Source: Lachnospiraceae bacterium
GTDB taxonomy: Bacteria > Bacillota > Clostridia > Lachnospirales > Lachnospiraceae
Direction of reading: 5' to 3'
Length of the DNA stretch: 8,101 nucleotides
Assembly (NCBI GenBank): GCA_003484785.1
Contig: DNAD01000093.1
Location: 1 to 8,101, forward strand
Positions within the stretch are counted from its first letter, which is position 1; every line of letters begins with the position of its first letter. This document shows positions 1 through 6,467 of this stretch, one piece after another. A program made the translations under genes and the position numbers. The notes beneath the pieces are model-generated. The model searched no databases, was not told the DNA's origin, and saw only the letters and a program-made list of their open reading frames with translations.

Positions 1-10
1 GATCGTTCCG

Positions 11-35
11 ATCCGGTCTGTTTTTCAGACCGGAT
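11..35. terminator. Perfect 10-bp inverted repeat, possible terminator of an upstream gene
   Basis: The arms ATCCGGTCTG (11-20) and CAGACCGGAT (26-35) are exact reverse complements around a five-T loop. A GC-rich stem of this size in front of a new gene unit is what a Rho-independent terminator of an off-window gene would look like. The base run after the stem is AATTTC rather than a T tract, and there is no T tract on the other strand either, so it may be only a transcript-stabilising or weakly terminating hairpin. Confidence 0.4.
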
Positions 36-77
36 AATTTCATCAAAAGCGCGATTCGGCTGTGAATAGTAACAACG

Positions 78-109
78 CCTTGGCAGATGAAAAATGGTCA
101 TTGCCATGG
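78..109 (+). other. Imperfect hairpin in the leader of the SGNH gene
   Basis: The left arm (78-90) and right arm (98-109) pair as CC, one mismatch, TGGCA, one bulged G, then ATGA, around a seven-base loop. It ends about 15 bases before the ribosome binding site of the following gene and has no T tract, so it does not look like a terminator. A role in the leader mRNA is conceivable but is inferred only from position. I see no convincing promoter between 36 and 143. Confidence 0.25.
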
Positions 110-143
110 CTTTGGGACCGGGAGGGAGGTGATCATAATAAGA

Positions 144-1148
144 ATGAATAAAAATATATATTTCACGTTTTTTTTCAAATGCATCCTTGCCTTAATGCCT
201 GTTATCGTGTTTATAATATATACGGCTGTTCTGCCCTTCGGCTATATGGATGAGGAATATCCTTCCTGGAAATATACGAAGGATATCGAGGCCGGAAGAG
301 GAAAGTTGTCCGAAAACGAAGGCCCGGGGGATATTACCCTGATACTTGGCGATTCTCGGGCGATGGCCGACCTGATCCCTGAGGATATGGATAAAGGAGT
401 TTATAACCTGGCGGTAGGCGGCGCTACGGGCGTGGAGATGTACTATACGCTTAAGCATTATATCGAGAATGAGTCTGTTCCGGAAAATGTGATAATAATG
501 TTTGCTCCCTTTCATTATTCCTACATGGACAATTTCTGGACAAGAAGCGTTTATTTTCACCATCTTACCCTGCCGGAGGCTATAAAGGTCTACAGCGAGG
601 GGATACGTCTTGATTCCAATGCGGTATGTGAAAGGGATAAAGGGCTTTCTTCTATTATAAGTATGTATCTTTGTTTTCCCGATTCATATATGCCGGCTGC
701 TTTAAACAGCGGCTTTATCGGAAGATATCAGGCCAACAGGCAGGCTTACGAGGATATTTTACAAAGCAGGGGCCACGGGCTCTTCGGAACAGAAGAGGGC
801 TCTTCAGAGCTTAATTATGAGGCAAATTATACCGAGCTTGATACCGGGAGGGATTACGGGATATTAAAGCTTTATATGGAAAGACTGCTGAGCCTCTGCA
901 GGGACAACGAAATACGTACTATCCTTGTCCAGCCGCCGATGAATGAGGCGTCTTATGAGAGCTTGAATGATGACTATGTGAGTCAATTCTCGGGACTTAT
1001 AGAGTCGTTTAAGGAACTCTATCCGGAGGCGGAGATCAGCAGTGAGATCCCATGCTATGATAACGGATTTTTCGGGGATGCATCTCATCTTAACGAAAAA
1101 GGGGCTATTAAATACACAAAGGAGTTTATGAATGAATACGATCTATGA
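144..1148 (+). CDS. Membrane-anchored SGNH/GDSL-family hydrolase or O-acyltransferase
   Basis: This 334-residue protein is probably an extracytoplasmic esterase or acyl-transfer partner of the SGNH superfamily. An N-terminal hydrophobic stretch (about residues 7-32) acts as a signal anchor. The catalytic motifs are visible: GDSR with nucleophile Ser71 (block I), NLAVGGA from Asn88 with the conserved glycines (block II), and GDASH with Asp312 and His315 (the DxxH of block V). The frame is open from an ATG at 87, but I prefer ATG 144: it follows GGAGGTGAT (125-133) with a 10-base gap and puts the hydrophobic anchor at the N-terminus, whereas the 19 extra residues from 87 look non-coding. Its last 17 bases overlap the HAD gene. 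In Clostridia such proteins often accompany an MBOAT acyltransferase in polysaccharide O-acetylation, as DltD and AlgJ/AlgX do in their systems. No MBOAT is visible here, though one could lie upstream. The family is fairly certain; the substrate is unknown. Confidence 0.75.
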   Translation: MNKNIYFTFFFKCILALMPVIVFIIYTAVLPFGYMDEEYPSWKYTKDIEAGRGKLSENEGPGDITLILGDSRAMADLIPEDMDKGVYNLAVGGATGVEMYYTLKHYIENESVPENVIIMFAPFHYSYMDNFWTRSVYFHHLTLPEAIKVYSEGIRLDSNAVCERDKGLSSIISMYLCFPDSYMPAALNSGFIGRYQANRQAYEDILQSRGHGLFGTEEGSSELNYEANYTELDTGRDYGILKLYMERLLSLCRDNEIRTILVQPPMNEASYESLNDDYVSQFSGLIESFKELYPEAEISSEIPCYDNGFFGDASHLNEKGAIKYTKEFMNEYDL

Positions 1149-1773
1149 CGGCTTTATATTCGATGTTGACGGAACCATCTGGGATTCGACTCCGGTGGTC
1201 GAAAAGGCCTGGAATGCCGCGCTGAGGGATTCCGGACACGGAGATGTGAGCATAACGGCCGACAGGCTGAAGGGGCTGTTCGGGCTTCCGATGCTGGATA
1301 TAATCGAAGATATACTGCCCGGGTCAACGCTTGAAGAGAGAGAGGCATTTCTGCCGCTATGCTCCGGATATGAGTTTGAATATCTGGAAAGGGAGTCGGG
1401 AGTGGTCTATGAAGGTCTTGAAGAAACCCTGAGGACGCTTTCCTCATCAGGAATCCCGCTTTTCATAGTAAGTAACTGCCAGAGCGGCTATATTGAGCTT
1501 ATGTACAGAAAAACCGGCTTCGGAAAGTATTTTAAGGACCAGCTCTGTCCGGGAGATACCGGAAAGCTTAAGGCGGATAACATACTTATAATGGCAGAGA
1601 GGCATAAGCTTAAAAAGCCGGCATATATCGGGGATACCGTAATGGACATGGAGGCCTGCAGAAAAGCCGGGGTACCCTTCATTCACGCCGCTTACGGCTT
1701 CGGAAAGGTTACGGAGCCCGATGGTTTTATCTCGACTCCGGGCGAGCTCATAGCAATAGCAGAGGGAAGATGA
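1132..1773 (+). CDS. HAD-superfamily hydrolase, phosphoglycolate phosphatase-like
   Basis: This 213-residue cytoplasmic protein has all four HAD motifs. Motif I is DVDGT with nucleophile Asp11 and acid/base Asp13, followed by the xxDS extension (Asp18, Ser19) typical of subfamily IA. Motif II is Ser114 in FIVSN, motif III is a lysine at 145 or 147 in GKLK, and motif IV is GDTVMD with Asp168 and Asp172 for Mg2+. Residues about 19-85 form the expected helical cap. Length and motif spacing fit Gph/PGMB-type phosphatases acting on small phosphorylated metabolites, but HAD substrates cannot be read from sequence. The start is fixed by AAAGGAG (1118-1124), seven bases before ATG 1132 and inside the preceding gene. 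The stop overlaps the next gene in an ATGA junction, which implies translational coupling. Its stable position between two envelope-type proteins may be incidental. Confidence 0.85.
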   Translation: MNTIYDGFIFDVDGTIWDSTPVVEKAWNAALRDSGHGDVSITADRLKGLFGLPMLDIIEDILPGSTLEEREAFLPLCSGYEFEYLERESGVVYEGLEETLRTLSSSGIPLFIVSNCQSGYIELMYRKTGFGKYFKDQLCPGDTGKLKADNILIMAERHKLKKPAYIGDTVMDMEACRKAGVPFIHAAYGFGKVTEPDGFISTPGELIAIAEGR

Positions 1774-2750
1774 AGACACGACAGAGTATAAAGAGCATAT
1801 TTCTCCTGCTTGCCTCGGCTCTCTTTCTGACTGCCGCCGGGTGCGGGAAAGCAGAGGGCGCAGGTACGGCGGATGATAAGCTTTCCTTACGGGAGCAGGG
1901 AATAGCCTACATGGGGGCGGGAGATTATCAGAATGCGGAATTAAGCTTCATAAAAGCCCTGTCCACCTCCAACGGGATAGTAAAACAGGTAGACCTGGAC
2001 ATTTCCTACTATCTTGGTGTGTGCGAGTATAAGCTGGGAAAGCCGGATGAGGCGATAGACACCTTTTCGGCCATAATCGGCATAGATGACGGGCAGGAGG
2101 ATGCATATTATATGCGGGGAAAGGTTGAGCTTGCAAAAGGGGATAAGCAGAGGGCTTTTGAGGATTATGACAGGGCGCTGGAGCTTGAACCTTCAAGATA
2201 TGTACTTTACCAGAAGATTTATATGGATCTCTGTGATGCCGGTTATGAAAGCGAGGCGGGAAGCTATATCGGAAAAGCCGTATCCGCAAATGAGAAGATG
2301 AGTGATTACCAGCACGGGATCTTTTCATACTATCTGGGTAATTACGATGAAGCGAGAAATTATCTGGAAAAGGCCAGAAATGAAAAAAAAGAAGACTCAA
2401 GGCTGATAATCTATCTGGGAAGATGCTATAACGCGCTGGGGGATTCCGATTACGCGGCCACCCTTTATCAGTCATGGCTTGATTCGAACGGGGATGACGC
2501 CTTTATTTACAATGAGCTGGGGCTTATCCGGCTCGGGCTTTCGGATCCGGAGGGCGCGCTTTCGGCCTTTGCCAGCGGGCTTGAAACAGAAGATCCCGAT
2601 GCTGACCAGTGTCTTCGCTTTAATGAGATAGTTGCCTATGAACGGGCGGGAGAATTTGCCAGGGCAAGGAGCCGGATGGAAGAATATCTTAAGGTTTATC
2701 CTTCCGATAAGACCGCCGCAAGAGAGTATGAGTTCCTTAAGACGAGATAA
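1770..2750 (+). CDS. TPR-repeat lipoprotein
   Basis: This 326-residue protein is predicted to be exported and lipid-anchored on the outer face of the membrane. The N-terminus has basic residues, a hydrophobic core (about 10-20) and a lipobox-like TAAGC ending at Cys25, the predicted lipidated residue. The -3 residue is Ala rather than the preferred Leu, so the box is acceptable but not ideal. The rest is a superhelix of roughly eight tetratricopeptide-like units from residue 40 to the end. The clearest are at about 42-64, 78-103 and 110-141, the last ending in the classic ALELEP. Such proteins are binding scaffolds, and no catalytic domain is present. ATG 1770 overlaps the stop of the HAD gene by 4 bases and is served by AGAGGGA just upstream. 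It is the last gene of the unit; no clear terminator hairpin follows. The partner is unknown; an envelope-assembly role with the SGNH protein is inference only. Confidence 0.8.
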   Translation: MKTRQSIKSIFLLLASALFLTAAGCGKAEGAGTADDKLSLREQGIAYMGAGDYQNAELSFIKALSTSNGIVKQVDLDISYYLGVCEYKLGKPDEAIDTFSAIIGIDDGQEDAYYMRGKVELAKGDKQRAFEDYDRALELEPSRYVLYQKIYMDLCDAGYESEAGSYIGKAVSANEKMSDYQHGIFSYYLGNYDEARNYLEKARNEKKEDSRLIIYLGRCYNALGDSDYAATLYQSWLDSNGDDAFIYNELGLIRLGLSDPEGALSAFASGLETEDPDADQCLRFNEIVAYERAGEFARARSRMEEYLKVYPSDKTAAREYEFLKTR

Positions 2751-2805
2751 TAAATCTTATCGAAACCTGTCTGTCATTTTTAATAATATATACTACTGTT
2801 ATAGA

Positions 2806-2821
2806 ACACAATATCTAGTGC
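2806..2821 (+). promoter_or_regulatory. NrdR box 1 upstream of nrdD
   Basis: ACACAATATCTAGTGC agrees with the palindromic NrdR-box consensus (acaCwAtATaTwGtgt) at 14 of 16 positions by my count. NrdR is the ATP-cone repressor that senses dATP/ATP and controls ribonucleotide reductase genes across bacteria, usually through paired boxes. This site, together with box 2 sixteen bases further on, lies directly before the nrdD promoter, exactly where the family predicts. The nrdR gene itself is not in the window. Confidence 0.85.
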
Positions 2822-2837
2822 AGCCGATCATTAAATA

Positions 2838-2853
2838 GCGTTAGATATTGTGT
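2838..2853 (+). promoter_or_regulatory. NrdR box 2 upstream of nrdD
   Basis: GCGTTAGATATTGTGT matches the NrdR consensus at about 12 of 16 positions, with a perfect right half (ATTGTGT). It starts 32 bp after box 1, leaving a 16-bp gap, so both boxes face the same side of the helix (about three turns), the arrangement known for paired NrdR sites. It ends seven bases before the -35 element. The outer halves of the two boxes also form a 13-bp inverted repeat (AACACAATATCTA and its complement at 2842-2854), which on its own could be mistaken for a terminator stem. Confidence 0.8.
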
Positions 2854-2860
2854 TTTATGG

Positions 2861-2889
2861 TTGACGTGGATTTGGCACTTTGATATACT
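2861..2889 (+). promoter_or_regulatory. Sigma-A-type promoter of nrdD
   Basis: TTGACG (2861-2866) and TATACT (2884-2889) are separated by exactly 17 bp, each one base from the consensus hexamer. Transcription is expected to begin near 2896, giving a leader of about 50 bases before the nrdD start. The paired NrdR boxes sit immediately upstream, so repression would work by blocking RNA polymerase access next to the -35 region. Confidence 0.85.
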
Positions 2890-2945
2890 AACCGTGTTCG
2901 GTTGATGAGGGACGGACAAAAAAAATTGAGGGGGGAAGATAAGGA

Positions 2946-5336
2946 ATGTTCAGTGTTGTAAAAAGGGATGGGGAAGTGGCCGATTTTAATCTGACAAAGA
3001 TAAATGACGCCATCATGAAGGCTTTCGTTGCCTGTGATAAACAATATAATAATGATATCATAGACCTTCTTGCACTGAGGGTTACCGCGGATTTTCAGAA
3101 AAAGATAGAGGCTGACAGGGTCGCGGTTGAGGATGTTCAGGACAGTGTTGAGACTGTTCTCGAGCAGGCGGGCTATACCGATGTGGCAAAGGCATATATC
3201 CTGTACCGCAAACAGCGTGAAAAGATGAGGAATATGCGTTCCACGATCCTTGATTATAAGGATGTGGTAAACAGCTACGTTAAGGTAGAGGACTGGAGAG
3301 TTAAGGAAAATTCCACAGTGACCTATTCGGTCGGTGGTCTGATACTGAGTAATTCCGGGGCCGTGACGGCAAATTACTGGCTCTCGGAGATATATGATCC
3401 CGAAATTTCGGAAGCGCACAGAAACGCGGATATACATATTCATGACCTTGCCATGCTCACGGGATACTGCGCGGGCTGGAGTCTTAAGCAGCTTATCAAA
3501 GAAGGACTGGGCGGAGTCAGCGGGAAAATAACATCCGCACCGGCCGCTCATCTGTCGGTACTCTGCAATCAGATGGTAAATTTCCTCGGCATAATGCAGA
3601 ATGAATGGGCCGGGGCGCAGGCATTTTCTTCCTTTGACACATATCTGGCTCCCTTTGTAAAGGTGGATGACCTGTCCTACAGAGACGTAAAGAGGTGTAT
3701 AGAATCCTTCATCTACGGGGTAAATACTCCCAGCAGATGGGGAACTCAGGCGCCGTTCTCCAATATAACACTGGATTGGACGGTTCCCGATGACCTTGCG
3801 GAGCTTCCCGCTATAGTGGGCGGAAAGGAAATGGACTTCAAATACAAGGACTGCCGCAGAGAGATGGATATGGTCAATAAAGCCTTCATAGAGACGATGA
3901 TCGAAGGCGATGCAAACGGCAGGGGCTTCCAGTATCCGATACCTACATATTCGATAACAAAAGATTTTGACTGGTCGGACACGGAAAACAACCGGCTGTT
4001 ATTTGAAATGACCGCCAAATACGGGACTCCTTATTTTTCCAATTATATAAATTCCGATATGGAACCGAGCGATGTAAGGAGTATGTGCTGCCGTCTCCGC
4101 CTGGATCTGAGGGAGCTTCGTAAAAAAACGGGTGGTTTCTTTGGATCCGGAGAGAGCACCGGATCGGTCGGGGTAGTGACCGTCAATATGCCCAGGATCG
4201 CCTATCTGGCTTCGGATAAGAACGATTTCTACAGAAGGCTGGACAGGATGATGGATATTGCCGCCAGGAGCCTGAAGATAAAGAGAGGCGTTATCACAAA
4301 GCTTCTTGATGAGGGACTTTATCCTTATACAAAGAAGTATCTGGGAACCTTTGAAAATCATTTCTCTACAATAGGGCTGATAGGCATGAATGAGGTAGGC
4401 CTTAACGCCAACTGGCTGAGAGCGGACATGACCGACAAGCGGACACAGGATTTCACCAAAGAGGTTCTCAATCATATGAGGAGCAGGCTTTCCGATTATC
4501 AGGAAAAGTACGGCGATCTTTATAATCTTGAGGCGACACCGGCAGAGAGTACCTCCTACAGGCTCGCGAAGCATGACAGAAAGAAGTATCCTTCTATAAA
4601 AACAGCCGGGAAGCCGGGAGATACGCCTTACTACACCAACAGCTCTCATCTTCCGGTTGAATACACTGCAGATATCTTTGATGCATTGGATATTCAGGAT
4701 GAGCTTCAGACTCTCTACACCTCAGGTACGGTATTTCATGCATTTCTCGGCGAAAAACTGCCTGACTGGAGAGCTGCTGCTTCGCTTGTACGTAAGATCG
4801 CCGAGAATTACAGACTTCCTTATTATACCCTTTCCCCTACCTACTCGGTATGCAGAGAGCACGGGTATCTCACAGGTGAGCAGAAGACCTGTCCGCACTG
4901 CGGGGCAAAGACCGAGGTATACAGCCGCATAACCGGTTATTACAGACCGGTGCAGAACTGGAACGACGGTAAGGCGCAGGAGTACAGGAACAGGAAGGTA
5001 TATGACATAGAAAACTCATATATGAAGAGGCCGTCGACCGCAATGGTCACTTTGAAGGGCTTCGGGGCCGGCGATGAGATCAATTTTGAGCCGGTGGGGA
5101 AGATCAAGTATCTTTTCACTACCAGAAGCTGTCCTAACTGCAAGCTGGCAAAGGAGTATCTGAAGAACGAGAAGGTTGTCATGATAGATGCCGAGGAGAA
5201 TGCTGAGCTTACCAGAAAGTACGGAGTGATGCAGGCACCTACCCTGGTAGTGGTAGACGGCGGCAGCTATACAAAATACGCCAATGCTTCCAATATAAAG
5301 AAGTATGCTGAAAAGAATTCGATGGTCCTTGCATAG
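2946..5336 (+). CDS. nrdD: Anaerobic (class III) ribonucleoside-triphosphate reductase with fused C-terminal redoxin domain
   Basis: NrdD reduces ribonucleoside triphosphates to deoxynucleotides using a glycyl radical installed by the SAM-dependent activase NrdG. The 796-residue product has an ATP-cone allosteric domain (about 3-95), the ten-stranded barrel with the GYCAGWSL motif (Cys175), and MCCRLR (Cys381/Cys382) where the family's finger-loop thiyl-radical cysteine is expected. A metal site (Cys636, His639, Cys649, Cys652) is followed by RITGYYRP, with Gly664 the likely radical residue, and then NWNDGK. After a linker, residues about 722-790 form a glutaredoxin/thioredoxin-like domain with CPNC (Cys729, Cys732) and the cis-proline motif APT (Pro765). 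This suggests electrons come from a thiol redoxin, as in the NrdD2-type enzymes, rather than formate as in E. coli; that is inference. ATG 2946 lies 10 bases after GAGGGGGG. Expression is probably controlled by NrdR. No nrdG follows; the gene must be elsewhere. Confidence 0.97.
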   Translation: MFSVVKRDGEVADFNLTKINDAIMKAFVACDKQYNNDIIDLLALRVTADFQKKIEADRVAVEDVQDSVETVLEQAGYTDVAKAYILYRKQREKMRNMRSTILDYKDVVNSYVKVEDWRVKENSTVTYSVGGLILSNSGAVTANYWLSEIYDPEISEAHRNADIHIHDLAMLTGYCAGWSLKQLIKEGLGGVSGKITSAPAAHLSVLCNQMVNFLGIMQNEWAGAQAFSSFDTYLAPFVKVDDLSYRDVKRCIESFIYGVNTPSRWGTQAPFSNITLDWTVPDDLAELPAIVGGKEMDFKYKDCRREMDMVNKAFIETMIEGDANGRGFQYPIPTYSITKDFDWSDTENNRLLFEMTAKYGTPYFSNYINSDMEPSDVRSMCCRLRLDLRELRKKTGGFFGSGESTGSVGVVTVNMPRIAYLASDKNDFYRRLDRMMDIAARSLKIKRGVITKLLDEGLYPYTKKYLGTFENHFSTIGLIGMNEVGLNANWLRADMTDKRTQDFTKEVLNHMRSRLSDYQEKYGDLYNLEATPAESTSYRLAKHDRKKYPSIKTAGKPGDTPYYTNSSHLPVEYTADIFDALDIQDELQTLYTSGTVFHAFLGEKLPDWRAAASLVRKIAENYRLPYYTLSPTYSVCREHGYLTGEQKTCPHCGAKTEVYSRITGYYRPVQNWNDGKAQEYRNRKVYDIENSYMKRPSTAMVTLKGFGAGDEINFEPVGKIKYLFTTRSCPNCKLAKEYLKNEKVVMIDAEENAELTRKYGVMQAPTLVVVDGGSYTKYANASNIKKYAEKNSMVLA

Positions 5337-5380
5337 GAAGGGCCCGGAGGGATGTTTAAAAGTAACGGTCTGTCAACGGC

Positions 5381-5506
5381 TGACCGGTACGTTTAAAACG
5401 GCGAAAGGAGAAGGAAATGCATAAAAGCATTTCCTTCTTTCAGCAAAACGGAAATAGTCCGTTGGGGTCAGGCCTGTTTAAGACTGACATCATTATTGAC
5501 CGGTAC
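5381..5506 (+). repeat. Direct repeat TGACCGGTAC flanking the pre-pyrF region
   Basis: The ten-mer TGACCGGTAC occurs at 5381-5390 and again at 5497-5506, 116 bp apart, both in the untranslated stretch between nrdD and pyrF. A shorter pair, GTTTAAAA, occurs at 5354-5361 and 5391-5398. The ten-mer contains the palindrome ACCGGT. The copies may be protein or RNA recognition elements for pyrF, or chance; I can name no factor with this site. No good promoter is visible in 5337-5528. Confidence 0.3.
5409..5438 (+). terminator. Probable Rho-independent terminator after nrdD
   Basis: AGAAGGAAATGC (5409-5420) and GCATTTCCTTCT (5427-5438) form a perfect 12-bp stem around the loop ATAAAA. The 3' arm is pyrimidine-rich and runs into TTC, so the U tract is short and partly inside the stem. 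It stands 72 bases after the nrdD stop and 90 bases before pyrF, the right place to end the nrdD transcript. Because the left arm contains part of a ribosome binding site and an ATG, it could instead mask a small ORF or act as an attenuator for pyrF. Confidence 0.55.
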
Positions 5507-5527
5507 AGGTCAGAGGAAGGAGACTGA
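5417..5527 (+). CDS. Possible 36-residue leader ORF before pyrF
   Basis: An ATG at 5417 stands six bases after AAAGGAG (5404-5410), a strong ribosome binding site, and opens 36 codons starting MHKSISFFQQN and ending RSEEGD. The TGA stop (5525-5527) is one base before the pyrF start, so ribosomes finishing it could re-initiate on pyrF. Against it, the start codon and part of the binding site lie inside the 12-bp stem at 5409-5438, the peptide resembles nothing I know, and short open frames arise by chance. If real, it would be a leader peptide whose translation competes with the hairpin. I rate it a candidate only. Confidence 0.22.
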   Translation: MHKSISFFQQNGNSPLGSGLFKTDIIIDRYRSEEGD

Positions 5528-5528
5528 T

Positions 5529-6467
5529 ATGATAGACAGATTGATCGACGGGATCAGGAGTAAGAATGCTCCGATAGTTGTAGGCCTGGATCCGCAGCTT
5601 AAGTTCATACCGAAGCATATTCTTTCAAAGGCATTTTCGGAATACGGAGAAAACCTTGAGGGAGCGGCGGAAGCAATCTGGCAGTTTAACAAAGCCTTGA
5701 CCGATGCGGTCTGTGAGCTTGTTCCGGCAGTCAAGCCACAGATAGCGATGTATGAGCAGTTCGGGATCCCGGGTATCACTGCCTTTAAAAAGACTGTTGA
5801 CTATTGCAGGGAAAAGGGTCTCATAGTCATTGGCGATATAAAGCGGGGAGATATAGGCTCTACCTCGGAGAGCTATGCTTCGGCGCATCTCGGAAAGGTC
5901 AGGGTAGGAGAGAATCTCCTTACCCCCTTCGGAGAGGATTTCGCAACGGTCAATCCTTATCTTGGTTCTGACGGGGTGCTCCCATTTGTAAAAGTCTGCA
6001 AAGAGGAGGACAGGGGCATTTTCGTTCTTGTAAAGACCTCGAATAAAAGCAGCGGGGAGTTTCAGGACAGAAAATTGACCACAGAGAAAAGCGGAGAGGA
6101 TCTGACCCTGTATCAGCTGGTCGCTGAAAAGGTGAAGGAGTGGGGAAATGACCTTATGGGTCAATACGGATATTCCGAGGTCGGCGCTGTTGTGGGTGCG
6201 ACCTACCCCGAAGAAGGAAAGCTTCTCAGAAAGCTCATGCCTCATTCATATATCCTTGTACCGGGATACGGAGCTCAGGGAGGAAAGGGTTCGGATCTGA
6301 AATGCTTCTTTAACGAGGACGGGCTTGGGGCCATAGTCAATTCGTCAAGAGGGATCATCGCTGCTTATCTGGATCCGAAATATGAACACTTTGGAGATGA
6401 AGGTTTTGCGGATGCCGCAAGGGAAGCTGTTAAGAATATGAAGGAGGATATCAATGGAAGCATATAA
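5529..6467 (+). CDS. pyrF: Orotidine 5'-phosphate decarboxylase (subfamily 2)
   Basis: PyrF decarboxylates orotidine 5'-phosphate to UMP, the last step of de novo pyrimidine synthesis, in the cytoplasm. The 312-residue product is the longer form of the enzyme (subfamily 2, roughly 270-310 residues) rather than the ~230-residue E. coli/Bacillus form. The catalytic signature DIKRGDIG supplies Asp103, Lys105 and Asp108. Other expected elements are VVGLDPQ near the N-terminus, NPYLGSDG, FVLVKTSN, the phosphate-binding stretch YILVPGYGAQGG, and VNSSRGII near the end. The frame is open from a TTG at 5496, but ATG 5529 is preferred: it follows GAAGGAG (5516-5522) by six bases and starts with MIDRL as relatives do. 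It overlaps pyrE by 14 bases. No clear promoter was found; a hairpin and possible leader ORF precede it. pyrK and pyrD, often between pyrF and pyrE in Clostridia, are absent here. Confidence 0.96.
   Translation: MIDRLIDGIRSKNAPIVVGLDPQLKFIPKHILSKAFSEYGENLEGAAEAIWQFNKALTDAVCELVPAVKPQIAMYEQFGIPGITAFKKTVDYCREKGLIVIGDIKRGDIGSTSESYASAHLGKVRVGENLLTPFGEDFATVNPYLGSDGVLPFVKVCKEEDRGIFVLVKTSNKSSGEFQDRKLTTEKSGEDLTLYQLVAEKVKEWGNDLMGQYGYSEVGAVVGATYPEEGKLLRKLMPHSYILVPGYGAQGGKGSDLKCFFNEDGLGAIVNSSRGIIAAYLDPKYEHFGDEGFADAAREAVKNMKEDINGSI

Noticed and set aside
87..143. N-terminal extension of the SGNH protein from ATG 87
   Set aside because: The ATG lies within the leader hairpin and lacks a binding site, while ATG 144 has GGAGGTGAT and a normal signal anchor.
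2766..2794. Second upstream nrdD promoter using TATACT at 2789-2794
   Set aside because: The hexamer 17 bp upstream (CCTGTC) is a poor -35, and the promoter at 2861-2889 is far better.
2806..2854. 13-bp inverted repeat as a terminator for the TPR gene
   Set aside because: The arms are the outer halves of the two NrdR boxes, the loop is over 20 bases, the stem is AT-rich and there is no proper T tract, so an operator pair explains it better.
2841..3551. 236-codon open frame on the minus strand opposite nrdD
   Set aside because: It lies opposite the nrdR-controlled promoter and the ATP-cone region of a certain gene, has no recognisable domain, and is an antisense shadow.
5352..5396. 14-codon ORF directly after nrdD
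   Set aside because: GGAGGG abuts the ATG with no spacer, and the frame is too short to support.
5454..5476. AGTCCGTTGGGG before pyrF as a possible PyrR binding loop
   Set aside because: Only the TCC and some G positions recall the PyrR consensus; the GAGAGG core and the surrounding stem are missing.
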